Under the pieces are notes generated by a model, which saw only the letters and a list, made by a program, of their open reading frames with translations, was not told where the DNA came from and did not search any database. Both the position numbers and the translations under genes were made by a program. From Acidobacteriota bacterium (GTDB lineage: Bacteria; Acidobacteriota; Thermoanaerobaculia; Thermoanaerobaculales; Sulfomarinibacteraceae), in contig JAHECW010000016.1 in the NCBI GenBank assembly GCA_024641545.1, positions 1 through 50,150 on the forward strand: DNA of 50,150 nucleotides. The letters are read 5' to 3'. Positions 42,559 to 50,150 of the stretch are shown in pieces. Numbering within the stretch: position 1 is the first letter of the stretch; every line of letters starts with the position of its first letter.

Positions 42559-43644
42559 TCACCTCAGCTTCAGCGTCGACAGGCCGGCAAGGGCGAAGAC
42601 GACTGCGATGATCCAGAAACGGGTCACCACCTGGGTCTCCGTCCAGCCCAGAAGTTCGAAGTGATGGTGGAGCGGCGCCATACGGAAGACCCGTTTGCCG
42701 CGCAACCTGAACGAGAGCACCTGGATCATCACCGACAGCGCCTCGAGGACGAAGAGCCCGCCGACAAGGACGAGCAGGAGCTCCTGTTTGGCGACCACGG
42801 CGACGATGCCGATCCCGCCGCCGAGGGCAAGCGAGCCGACATCGCCCATGAAGACCTCGGCCGGGTGGCAGTTGAACCAGAGAAAGCCGAGCGCCGCACC
42901 GACCATCGCACCGGTGAAGACCGCGACCTCGCCGGCGCCCGGCACCGGGACGATCTGAAGGTAGTTGGCGATCCGCGCGTGATCCGCGACGTAGACGAAA
43001 ATGGTGTAGGTTGCGGCCGCGATCGCCATGGCGCCGATGGCCAGCCCGTCGAGACCGTCGGTGAGATTCACCGCGTTGGAAGCGCCGAGCAGGACGATGA
43101 CCACGAACGGGAAATAGAGCACGCCCATGGGGATCAGCACGCCCTTGAAGAACGGCACGGAGAGGGCGCCCGCGTGGGCGGCGCCCCCGGCCACGGCCCG
43201 GACCGCGAACCCGGCCGCCAGCCCGACGAGAATCTGGAGGGCGAACTTCTGGCGCGCGGTGAGGCCGAGGTTGCGATGCTTGCGGACCTTGATCCAGTCG
43301 TCGGCGAAACCGATGGCGGCAAAGGCCACCGTGACCAGGAGGACGGTCCAGACGTATCGATTTCGCAGATCCGCCCAGAGCAGCGTCGTCAGGACGAAGC
43401 TGCCGACGATGAGGACCCCGCCCATGGTCGGCGTTCCGGACTTGACCTGGTGGTGTTGGGGCCCTTCCTCTCGAATCGACTGGCGGATCTGCAACGACCG
43501 CATCCGTTCGATGAGCCACGGACCGACGATCAGGCTGATGAAGAAGGCGGTCGAGATCGCGAGACCGGTTCGGAATGTGATGTAGCGGAAAACATTGAAC
43601 CCGAACCAGGTGTCCGAGAGCGAAGTCAGGAGGGCAAAAAGCAT
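42559..43644 (-). CDS. mraY: Phospho-MurNAc-pentapeptide translocase
   Basis: 361 aa, ten transmembrane helices, makes lipid I on undecaprenyl phosphate. Signatures GTPTMGGVLI, GFADDWIKVRKHRNLGL with the Asp pair, NAVNLTDGLDGLA, GDVGSLALGGGIG and the MAPLHHHFEL histidine motif. Start ATG 43644 shares a base with the murF stop (TGATG), GGGAGG upstream. Confidence 0.98.
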   Translation of the reverse strand: MLFALLTSLSDTWFGFNVFRYITFRTGLAISTAFFISLIVGPWLIERMRSLQIRQSIREEGPQHHQVKSGTPTMGGVLIVGSFVLTTLLWADLRNRYVWTVLLVTVAFAAIGFADDWIKVRKHRNLGLTARQKFALQILVGLAAGFAVRAVAGGAAHAGALSVPFFKGVLIPMGVLYFPFVVIVLLGASNAVNLTDGLDGLAIGAMAIAAATYTIFVYVADHARIANYLQIVPVPGAGEVAVFTGAMVGAALGFLWFNCHPAEVFMGDVGSLALGGGIGIVAVVAKQELLLVLVGGLFVLEALSVMIQVLSFRLRGKRVFRMAPLHHHFELLGWTETQVVTRFWIIAVVFALAGLSTLKLR

Positions 43645-45023
43645 CAGGCCGCCTCCCACCTGAGCAACGCATCGACGGTTCTCTCGAGACCGACCCCGCG
43701 CGAGCCCTTGATCAGCACGATGTCGCCGGGCTGGAGGATGGTCATCAAGAGCTTCGCCGCAGCTTCGGCGCTGCCCACGTGATGCACCGCTCCTTGATCC
43801 CGGCCGGCGGCCCTGGCCGCCCCGGCGAGCTCGCCCGCGGCCTCCCCTCCGGTAGCGATCATCAGATCGCACGAGACCGCGGCCACCCGGCCGACCTGTC
43901 GGTGGGCCTCGGCCGCCCCGCCACCCAGTTCGTACATTTCGCCGAGCACCGCCACTCGCCGTCCGGGCGCCGTCGCCAGCATCTCGAGCAGCCGGCGCAT
44001 GGCCAGCGGTGATGCGTTGTAGCTGTCGTCGACGAGGGTGATTCCGGCCGCCAGCCGGTAGATCCGGCCGCGGTGCGGCGCCGGCTCCAGGGTCGGCGCA
44101 ACAGCCGCGACAGCGGCGGCATCGATCCCGAACGCATCCGCCGCCGTGGCGGCGGCGAGCAGATTCTCCGCCTGATGGCGACCGGCGAGGCCGAGTTCCA
44201 CGTCTGCGTCTCCGGACGGGAGGTGGAGTCTGAATCGAGTTCCGAGGAGGCCCCGGTCCTCGAGATCGCTGAGCCATGCGTCGGCGTCGGGCCTCCCGAA
44301 GCGGAGCACCGACGCCGAGGTCGCATCCGGAAACGCGCGCTGGCTCGGATCATCGGCATTGATGACCAGGGTGCCGGCGGGATCGAGATGCGGCAGCAGC
44401 TCGGCCTTGGCGTTGACGATGCCTTCGAAGTCGGCAAAGAACTCGGCATGAACCCCGGCGATGCGGGTGTAGAGCAGGACCTGCGGCCTGAGAATCGACC
44501 CGATGAGGTCGAGCTCGCCCGCGCGGCTCATCCCGGCCTCGGCGACAAAGACGTCGATGTCCTCCGGCTGCGACAGCACCTCCGCCGGCAGACCGAGGGT
44601 GGAGTTTCGATTTCCCGCCGTGGCGCCGACCGAAAACGTCGGCTCGAGAAGCGCAGCAAGCATGTCCTTGGTCGTGGTCTTGCCCACCGATCCGGTGACC
44701 GCGGCGACCCGCCAGTCGCGGCGTTCACGCACGAGCCGCGCGAGTCGGTGGTACGCGGCGAGCGGATCCTCGACCCGAATCAGGGCTCGATTCGAGGGAA
44801 TCGCATCGAACTCTGCGTCGTACCGGACCAACGCGGCGGCAGCCACGGCAAGCGCGTCGGTGACAAAGGCGTGGCCGTCACAACGAGCGCCCCGGAGCGC
44901 GACAAAGAGATCGCCGGGTCGGACCTGACGCGAGTCGACCTCGGCCCCGGTGAGTTGGACACCGGCCGAGCCCGCGACCGAGCCGGATACCAGCCGGGCG
45001 ACTTCGGCGACAGTCAGCTGCAC
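43644..45023 (-). CDS. murF: UDP-MurNAc-tripeptide--D-Ala-D-Ala ligase
   Basis: 459 aa. N-terminal substrate domain with TGAEVDSRQVRPGDLFVAL, ATP loop GSVGKTTTKD (111-120), VAEAGMSRAGELD, NADDPSQRAF, LVDDSYNASPLAMRRLL and VLIKGSRGVGLE. Adds D-Ala-D-Ala. Start GTG 45023, overlapping murE by 10 bp. Confidence 0.98.
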   Translation of the reverse strand: MQLTVAEVARLVSGSVAGSAGVQLTGAEVDSRQVRPGDLFVALRGARCDGHAFVTDALAVAAAALVRYDAEFDAIPSNRALIRVEDPLAAYHRLARLVRERRDWRVAAVTGSVGKTTTKDMLAALLEPTFSVGATAGNRNSTLGLPAEVLSQPEDIDVFVAEAGMSRAGELDLIGSILRPQVLLYTRIAGVHAEFFADFEGIVNAKAELLPHLDPAGTLVINADDPSQRAFPDATSASVLRFGRPDADAWLSDLEDRGLLGTRFRLHLPSGDADVELGLAGRHQAENLLAAATAADAFGIDAAAVAAVAPTLEPAPHRGRIYRLAAGITLVDDSYNASPLAMRRLLEMLATAPGRRVAVLGEMYELGGGAAEAHRQVGRVAAVSCDLMIATGGEAAGELAGAARAAGRDQGAVHHVGSAEAAAKLLMTILQPGDIVLIKGSRGVGLERTVDALLRWEAA

Positions 45024-46480
45024 GGCGCCCTCGCGGCCTCTTCACGAATGACGATCTGATCGGAGAACGGGATCCGACGCGCGCCGATGGTCTGGGTCGA
45101 CTCGTGACCCTTGCCGGCGACCAGGACGAGTGCTCGATCGTCGGCGAGCTCGAGGGCGCGGCAGATGGCGGCGCGGCGATCGAGCTCGATCACGGGCTCG
45201 CCGCCCGCTGCCGAGACCCCGGCGGCCACGGCCTCGGCGATGACAACCGGATCTTCGGAGCGCGGGTTGTCGGAGGTGACGATCGCGACATCGGCGAGCT
45301 GACCGACCGCGAATCCCATGGGACCCCGTTTGCCCCGGTCGCGATCACCACCGGCGCCGAAGACGACGATGAGGCGGCGGTCGGTGATTCTCGCGAGCGA
45401 CTGGAGGACGGCGCGGAGACCCTCCGGGGTGTGGGCGTAGTCGACGAAGATGGGAAACCCGAGGTCGGTTACCACCGGTTCGAGTCGTCCGGTGAGCGGA
45501 CGCGCGGCAGCCATTCCTTCTGCGATGGCGCCGGCGCCGACGCCGCAGGCGTGGGCCACTGCGGCTGCAGCGAGGGCGTTTCTCAGGTTGTGGATTCCCA
45601 CCAACGGCAGTTGAATCTGGACCGCGTCGTCGGGAAGCCGGAGTTCGAAGGTCGAACCCTCGAGATTCGAAATCAGATTCCGGGCGCAGACATCGCCCCG
45701 ATCGAGCCCCCACGAAAGATCGCCGGCGACGGGCTCGTCGAGGAGCCGCGCGCCCCAGGGGTCATCCACGGGCAGGACTCGTCGTCCGCCGACCGCCAGG
45801 TGCTCGTCGAAGAGCCGCCGCTTCGCAGCGAAGTAGCTGTCCATGTCCAGGTGGTAGTCGAGGTGGTCGCGGGTGAGGTTGGTCCACACCGCGACCTCGA
45901 ACTCGAGATCGGCCACCCGATCCTGCATCAAGGCGTGCGACGAGACCTCCATGGCGACGACCCGGGCGCCGCCGTCGGCCGCCAACCGGAAGATCCGCGC
46001 CAGGTCGGTGCTCTCGGGGGTGGTGCGCTCGTTGGCGGCGATCTGCCGGCCACCGAGTTGCGCCCCGAGCGTCCCGACGACCGCGGTCTTCAGACCACCG
46101 GCGTCGAGAAGCTGGGCGACGAGAGAGGCGGTCGTGCTCTTGCCGTTGGTCCCGGTGATTCCGATGAGGCGAAGATCGCGCTGCGGATCACCGGCGAGGG
46201 CCCAGGCCATGACCGACATGTCACGCCGCGGACGCTCGGAACGGACCCACGGCAGATCGAGACCGGACCGGGGATCCGCATCGCTGAGAACCGCAGCGGC
46301 GCCGGCCGCCACCGCCGCATCGAGAAAATCGAGGCCGTGACAATTGCAACCGGGCAACGCCGCGAACACGTCGCCGGGTCTCACCAGGCGCGAATCATGG
46401 GTGATGCCGCCGACATCCCGTCCGCCATCGCCATCGAGGTGAGCGTCGGGACAACGAGTGAGGAGGTCGTCGAGCTTCAC
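45014..46480 (-). CDS. murE: UDP-MurNAc-dipeptide--meso-diaminopimelate ligase
   Basis: 488 aa. GITHDSRLVRPGDVFAAL, ATP loop GTNGKST (110-116), TTPESTDLARIF, TNLTRDHLDYHLDMDSYF, VDYAHTPEGLRAVL, and near the end DNPRSEDP, the DNPR motif that selects meso-diaminopimelate over lysine. Start GTG 46480 with GGAGGGGG upstream, overlapping the ftsI stop as GTGA. Confidence 0.98.
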   Translation of the reverse strand: MKLDDLLTRCPDAHLDGDGGRDVGGITHDSRLVRPGDVFAALPGCNCHGLDFLDAAVAAGAAAVLSDADPRSGLDLPWVRSERPRRDMSVMAWALAGDPQRDLRLIGITGTNGKSTTASLVAQLLDAGGLKTAVVGTLGAQLGGRQIAANERTTPESTDLARIFRLAADGGARVVAMEVSSHALMQDRVADLEFEVAVWTNLTRDHLDYHLDMDSYFAAKRRLFDEHLAVGGRRVLPVDDPWGARLLDEPVAGDLSWGLDRGDVCARNLISNLEGSTFELRLPDDAVQIQLPLVGIHNLRNALAAAAVAHACGVGAGAIAEGMAAARPLTGRLEPVVTDLGFPIFVDYAHTPEGLRAVLQSLARITDRRLIVVFGAGGDRDRGKRGPMGFAVGQLADVAIVTSDNPRSEDPVVIAEAVAAGVSAAGGEPVIELDRRAAICRALELADDRALVLVAGKGHESTQTIGARRIPFSDQIVIREEAARAPCS

Positions 46481-48216
46481 ACGCCCCCTCCGTGACTGCG
46501 CGAATCGGTGGCGTTTCGGGCCAGGCGAACGGCGTCGGTTTGAGGCTCTCGAGGCTCGTGGAGGGGCACGTCGAGATGGCCGGCGGCAGCCAGGGCGATG
46601 CGGGCGAAGACCGGCGCCGCCGCGGTCGAGGCCCAGAAATCGACCCTCGGATTCTCCACCGCGACCACGATCACCACCCGCGGGTCAGGCAGCGGCAGGA
46701 AACCGGCGAACCACGCCACATGGTGCTCGTCGTCAAAGGCCCCGTTGATCGCCCGCTGTGCGGTTCCGGTCTTGCCGGCAACCCTCAGACCCGGAATCTG
46801 CGCCTCTTTTCCGGTGCCCTCGTCGACCACCGCCTCGAGCATCGAGGTCAGCCGGGCCGCGAGCGCCTCATCGAGGACCCGCACCAGGCGCGGATCCTTG
46901 TCCGACACCAACCCATTCTCGGCAAAAACGCTGTTGACGAGACACGGTTCCGGCAACCAACCGCGGTTGGCGATGGCGGCATACGCCAACGCCACCTGGA
47001 GCGGGGTCACGGTGAGCTCCTGACCGAGGGCGAAACCGGCCCGGCTGAGCTTGGACCAGGTCCGGACCTCGGGCATGAGACCGCGAGCTTCGGCCGGAAA
47101 GGCGATCTCACTCCGGCGGCCGAACCCAAAGGCGGCAAAGGTCCGATAAAGGGCATCCTCCGGGATCCGCTCGACGACTTCGATGATGCCGGTGTTGGCC
47201 GAGTAGGCCACCACCTCGTCGAGGGTGTAGCGGCCGGGCGCGACGTGGTCACGGATCCAGAAACCGGCGAGGCGGACCCCATGGCCGAGACAACTGAAGC
47301 GCTCACCCGGTCGAATCGAATCGGCGGCGAGCGCCGCGGCGGCGACGATGGGTTTGACCGTCGAGCCGGGCTCGAGAGCGTCCTGCACCGGTCGCAGGCG
47401 CCACTGTTCGGGAGGGACCAGGCCCGGGGCGGCGGGGTCGAAGGACGGGACCGAAGCGAGGGCGAAGACGGCGCCGGTGCGGGGATCGAGAATCACCGCC
47501 GATGCGGCGTCGGCCCGCAGCTCCCTGATCGCTCGCTGAAGCTCGGTCTCGCACACGGCCTGGAGCCGCGCGTGCAGCGACAGCTCGAGATCATAACCTT
47601 CACGACCGCGCTCCAGCCGTTCGAGCCTGACCTTGCGTTGGATCGCGTCGTTGATCGCCAGGTAGGTCTGGGGATCGCCTGCGAGCATCTCGTCGAAGTG
47701 GTGTTCGAGACCCGCCCGGCCCACCATGCGGAGCTCTTCCCGGCCGACAAAACCGACGACCGGCGCCGCCACCTCTCCCAGCGGGTAGACGCGCTCGAAG
47801 TCGGGAACCAGGACCACCGCGGTCGGCGCGAGCTCGCGGACGGCCTCACCGGTTTCGACCGCAACCTGTTTCGCCAGCCACACCGTCCGCGGACCGCTGG
47901 TCAGCCGCCCGACGAGCTCGTCGGCATCGATCCCGATGAGCGGCGCCGCCGCCTTGGCGAAGAGCTCCCGGTCATTCAGCAGGTGGGTGTCGGCCTGGAT
48001 GGCGACCCGCTCCAACGAGGCGGCGAGCACGTAACCGTCGGCGGTTCGAATGGTCCCGCGCGGGCCCGGTACCTGGATGATCTGTTGGTGTTGGCGCCGG
48101 GCGCGTTCCTGCCACTCGTCTCCGTCAACCACGGTCACCTGGACCGCCCGCGCCACCACCGTCATTCCGCCGACGACGAGCATCAGCGCGACCACCCAGA
48201 GCCGCCGGCCGCTCAC
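46477..48216 (-). CDS. ftsI: Septal peptidoglycan transpeptidase FtsI (PBP3)
   Basis: 579 aa: short cytoplasmic start, one transmembrane helix (LWVVALMLVVGGMTVVA), pedestal domain with GPRGTIRTADGYVLA, and the transpeptidase domain with Ser285 in EPGSTVK, SAN (339-341) and KTGTA (482-486). No PASTA domains. Class B PBP, partner of FtsW. Start GTG 48216 follows GGAGG and overlaps the ftsL stop as GTGA. The C-terminal tail after PVFARIAL is charged and probably disordered. Confidence 0.97.
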   Translation of the reverse strand: MSGRRLWVVALMLVVGGMTVVARAVQVTVVDGDEWQERARRQHQQIIQVPGPRGTIRTADGYVLAASLERVAIQADTHLLNDRELFAKAAAPLIGIDADELVGRLTSGPRTVWLAKQVAVETGEAVRELAPTAVVLVPDFERVYPLGEVAAPVVGFVGREELRMVGRAGLEHHFDEMLAGDPQTYLAINDAIQRKVRLERLERGREGYDLELSLHARLQAVCETELQRAIRELRADAASAVILDPRTGAVFALASVPSFDPAAPGLVPPEQWRLRPVQDALEPGSTVKPIVAAAALAADSIRPGERFSCLGHGVRLAGFWIRDHVAPGRYTLDEVVAYSANTGIIEVVERIPEDALYRTFAAFGFGRRSEIAFPAEARGLMPEVRTWSKLSRAGFALGQELTVTPLQVALAYAAIANRGWLPEPCLVNSVFAENGLVSDKDPRLVRVLDEALAARLTSMLEAVVDEGTGKEAQIPGLRVAGKTGTAQRAINGAFDDEHHVAWFAGFLPLPDPRVVIVVAVENPRVDFWASTAAAPVFARIALAAAGHLDVPLHEPREPQTDAVRLARNATDSRSHGGGV

Positions 48217-48560
48217 GACACGCCTCCGTCGACAGGGCCCGCCTCTTGACTGTCACTCGCGTCCTCGGACGGCACCAGACCGAGCTCGGCGGCCCGCGCC
48301 GCGAGGGCCCGGGGGCTGCGGAGATACTCGAGATCCAGCCGCAAGGCACGTTCGCGCGACTCGAGCTGATCGACCTCGGCGCGCAGGCGGATGAGGTCGT
48401 AGTAGATGGATGTGATCTTGAGCCGCGGCCACCCGACCAGTCCGAGGACCCCGACCACGAGCACCGAGAGCAGGAGAAAAGTGCTCAGCACGTGCGGCCA
48501 GCGTCGATCGCGCTGGGGGACCAGAAACCGGTTGGACGGACCGATGACGGGGAGTTCCAT
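48213..48560 (-). CDS. ftsL: Cell division protein FtsL
   Basis: 115 aa bitopic protein: cytoplasmic start, transmembrane helix (VLSTFLLLSVLVVGVLGLV) and a leucine-zipper-like periplasmic coiled coil (YYDLIRLRAEVDQLESRERALRLDLEYL begins there), ending in an acidic tail. Assigned by architecture and position between rsmH and ftsI; sequence of this protein is always poorly conserved. ATG 48560, two bases after the rsmH stop, with GGGGGGAG upstream. Confidence 0.88.
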   Translation of the reverse strand: MELPVIGPSNRFLVPQRDRRWPHVLSTFLLLSVLVVGVLGLVGWPRLKITSIYYDLIRLRAEVDQLESRERALRLDLEYLRSPRALAARAAELGLVPSEDASDSQEAGPVDGGVS

Positions 48561-48562
48561 CT

Positions 48563-49489
48563 TCAGCTCCCCCCGCTCCGCTCGACGACCCGCAACCGGG
48601 CCGACCGAGAACGCGGGTTGTCGCGAATCTCATCATCGGTGGGTCGAATCGGGCTCCGGGTCAGCACCCGGATCAGCGTTTCGGGCTCGCAGCGGCACTC
48701 GGGGAAGTCGGGCGGACAGGTGCATTTGCCCTGCAGCCTCGCAAAGCTGTGCTTGACGATCCGGTCCTCGAGCGAGTGAAACGAAATGATCGCCATCCGC
48801 CCGCCCGGCCGCAGGGACCGGACGGCGGGTTCGATGAATCGTTCGAGCTGGCCGAGTTCATCGTTGACCGCGATCCGCAGCGCCTGAAAAACCCGGGTTG
48901 CGGGATGGATCTTCTGGCTCCCGCCCCGGGGCACAACCCGCTCGATCAAGCGACGAAGGTCATCGGTGGAGTCCAGCGGACGCTGGCGGACGATGGCGCG
49001 CCCAACCGCCCGTGACCGCCGCTCTTCGCCATAGCGCCAGAAGAGACTCACCAGATCCTCCTCGTCGGCTGTGTTGACCAGCTCGGCCGCGGTCGGGCCG
49101 TCGGATCCCATCCGCATGTCGAGGGGACCGTCGGCCGAAAAGGAGAATCCCCGTTCGGGGGTGTCGAGCTGGAGCGACGAACAACCGAGATCCGCGAGAA
49201 TCGCCGCCGGCGGGGGCAGATCCCGCTCGAGGAGGATCTCCGGCAACCGATCAAAACTCTGGTTGACAAGGGTGACCCGCCGGCCGTACGGCTCCAGCCG
49301 TCGCCTCGCCTCGGCGACGGCTTCCGGGTCACGGTCGACACCCAGGAGCTGGAAGCCCGGCGCCGCCTCGAGCAGAGCCCGGGCGTGACCACCGAGCCCG
49401 AGCGTGGCATCGACGAGCAGCCCCGGCGCCGTGGGCGCCAGCCACTTCACCACCGGGTCGGCGAGGACGGGAATGTGGACGGAGGGCAC
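48563..49489 (-). CDS. rsmH: 16S rRNA (cytosine1402-N4)-methyltransferase
   Basis: 308 aa, normal length. HIPVLADPVVKWL opening, SAM site DATLGLGGHARALLE, GVDRDPEAVAEAR, LADLGCSSLQLDTPERGFSF, GPLDMRM, HPATRVFQALRIAVNDELGQLERF and ISFHSLEDRIVKHSF. Methylates N4 of C1402 in 16S rRNA. Start GTG 49489 follows GGAGGA; 12 bp after mraZ. Confidence 0.98.
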   Translation of the reverse strand: MPSVHIPVLADPVVKWLAPTAPGLLVDATLGLGGHARALLEAAPGFQLLGVDRDPEAVAEARRRLEPYGRRVTLVNQSFDRLPEILLERDLPPPAAILADLGCSSLQLDTPERGFSFSADGPLDMRMGSDGPTAAELVNTADEEDLVSLFWRYGEERRSRAVGRAIVRQRPLDSTDDLRRLIERVVPRGGSQKIHPATRVFQALRIAVNDELGQLERFIEPAVRSLRPGGRMAIISFHSLEDRIVKHSFARLQGKCTCPPDFPECRCEPETLIRVLTRSPIRPTDDEIRDNPRSRSARLRVVERSGGS

Positions 49490-49501
49490 CTGGGTCCTCC
49501 A

Positions 49502-49945
49502 TCAAAGCTCCAGATCGGCGAGCTCGTTCTGCTCGTCTTCACTGAGCAGTTGATCGGTCAGGAAGGATGCGGCCCGTGAACGGTTGGTGACGGCGAGGTG
49601 GTTGATTCGACCCGACACCACGACTTCACCCTCGACCTCGACCATTTCCCTGAGCAGGACGGGCACCAGCAGCCGGCCGTGATCGTCCATCTCCTGGAGC
49701 TGGCCGTAGTTGACCCGTTCGATGAGCTTTCGAACCGCCGGTTTCATGGTCGGTTTGGAGAGCATGCGCTCTTCAACGCCCTGCCACACGGGCAGAGGAT
49801 AGATCCTCAATTCGTGAGGGAAGAAAGAACAGATGTAGACTTCACGTCCGAAGGAGACCTCGAGCTGCTCGCGCAGCCTCGCCGGCAACTTCACCCGACC
49901 CTTGGCGTCGATGGTTGCCGGGAATCCCCCGCGAAAACGTTCCAC
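49502..49945 (-). CDS. mraZ: Transcriptional regulator MraZ
   Basis: 147 aa, two AbrB-like swapped-hairpin domains: RFRGGFPATIDAKGRVKLPARLRE (first, opening of it at 4-27) and MDDHGRLLVPVLLREM (second), the DxKGR and D-xx-GR core motifs. It binds repeats upstream of its own operon and usually represses it. GTG 49945 is chosen because AAAGGAG lies five bases upstream and the length then matches the family; a longer frame to 50122 would place the operator inside the coding region. First gene of the dcw operon. Confidence 0.95.
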   Translation of the reverse strand: MERFRGGFPATIDAKGRVKLPARLREQLEVSFGREVYICSFFPHELRIYPLPVWQGVEERMLSKPTMKPAVRKLIERVNYGQLQEMDDHGRLLVPVLLREMVEVEGEVVVSGRINHLAVTNRSRAASFLTDQLLSEDEQNELADLEL

Positions 49946-49990
49946 TCTCGCTCCTTTCGACGTGTCGAACGGCCCGCTGGTAATAACGAG

Positions 49991-50026
49991 CCACTTCTTA
50001 CCATTTGCGACCACTTCAGACCACCC
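49991..50026 (-). promoter_or_regulatory. MraZ box: four direct repeats with 10-bp period
   Basis: On the minus strand TGG(T) recurs every ten bases: GGGTGGTCTG, AAGTGGTCGC, AAATGGTAAG, AAGTGG. This matches the A/T-rich then GTGG repeats bound by MraZ rings in other bacteria. The array begins right at the predicted transcription start and ends 45 bp before the GTG, so binding would block the promoter. Confidence 0.85.
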
Positions 50027-50027
50027 A

Positions 50028-50056
50028 ATGATGAAGGCCCCATCCAGCGCTGTCAA
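50028..50056 (-). promoter_or_regulatory. dcw operon promoter
   Basis: On the minus strand a perfect TTGACA (50056-50051), 17-bp spacer and CATCAT (50033-50028, 4 of 6 matches). The MraZ repeats start two bases downstream. It should drive mraZ through ftsZ. Confidence 0.7.
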
Positions 50057-50150
50057 GGGTTTGGATAGGAGTAATTTAGGGGTTTCTGCGCCGACCGACG
50101 GAGATCGACTCAACGGGCGCACGGAACCACAACATCTTGTGCATCTCGGT

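Noticed and set aside
46492-48249. 585-codon plus-strand frame opposite ftsI, and similar long frames opposite murE, mraY, ftsZ and acr3
   Set aside because: All are antisense to firm genes with intact catalytic motifs and have the biased composition of shadow frames.
49946-50122. Longer MraZ start giving 206 residues
   Set aside because: It would place the MraZ operator and promoter inside the coding sequence; GTG 49945 has a proper Shine-Dalgarno and gives the family length.

Overview
The window is uniformly GC-rich bacterial chromosome with very dense coding. The organism is diderm: it encodes a TolC-type outer-membrane protein, an RND pump, a predicted outer-membrane beta-barrel and meso-DAP-type MurE. 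A decayed secreted-protein fragment ends in an F-x-D-G-F-E tail, which I associate with Acidobacteriota (Thermoanaerobaculia-like) and some Gammaproteobacteria. Acidobacteriota is my best guess, by inference only. No rRNA, insertion sequence, prophage or CRISPR array was seen.

Layout. 1-2180: the end of an unknown gene, then three minus-strand envelope genes (glycine-zipper protein, secreted protein, beta-barrel). 2319-4398: RNase PH, a two-gene nucleotidyltransferase cassette resembling a toxin-antitoxin pair, and a tRNA array (Pro, Arg, His, Arg) with a clear promoter and terminator. 4513-9182: a STAS anti-sigma-antagonist, an unusual ketoacyl synthase, a class II glutamine amidotransferase, an alpha/beta hydrolase and a BI-1 family membrane protein. 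9250-13517: an arsenic island. A minus-strand operon (UPF0718 permease, mini-thioredoxin, ArsF-like, ArsG-like) diverges from arsR-acr3. 13518-14293: decayed DNA with a beta-helix protein remnant.

14760-23393 is a tightly packed plus-strand block. It encodes a PapA5-like condensation/acyltransferase, an acyl carrier protein, a fatty acyl-AMP ligase, an intact UbiB/ABC1 kinase, a small phasin-like protein, a second UbiB-fold protein without kinase motifs, a cyclic-nucleotide-binding-domain protein and two START/SRPBCC proteins. It reads as an uncharacterised lipid-activation, transfer and carriage pathway.

23427-32763 is the most unusual region. It holds tolC and RND-pump genes, an HtrA-type protease, an FHA-GAF-PP2C (SpoIIE-type) phosphatase, and a membrane-fusion (HlyD/RND adaptor) protein whose cytoplasmic N-terminus carries two FHA phosphopeptide-binding domains. 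Together they suggest a tripartite efflux pump wired to Ser/Thr phosphorylation. The window ends with a complete minus-strand division and cell-wall (dcw) operon, mraZ-rsmH-ftsL-ftsI-murE-murF-mraY-murD-ftsW-murG-murC-ftsQ-ftsA-ftsZ. It has a MraZ-box promoter at one end and a terminator after ftsZ.
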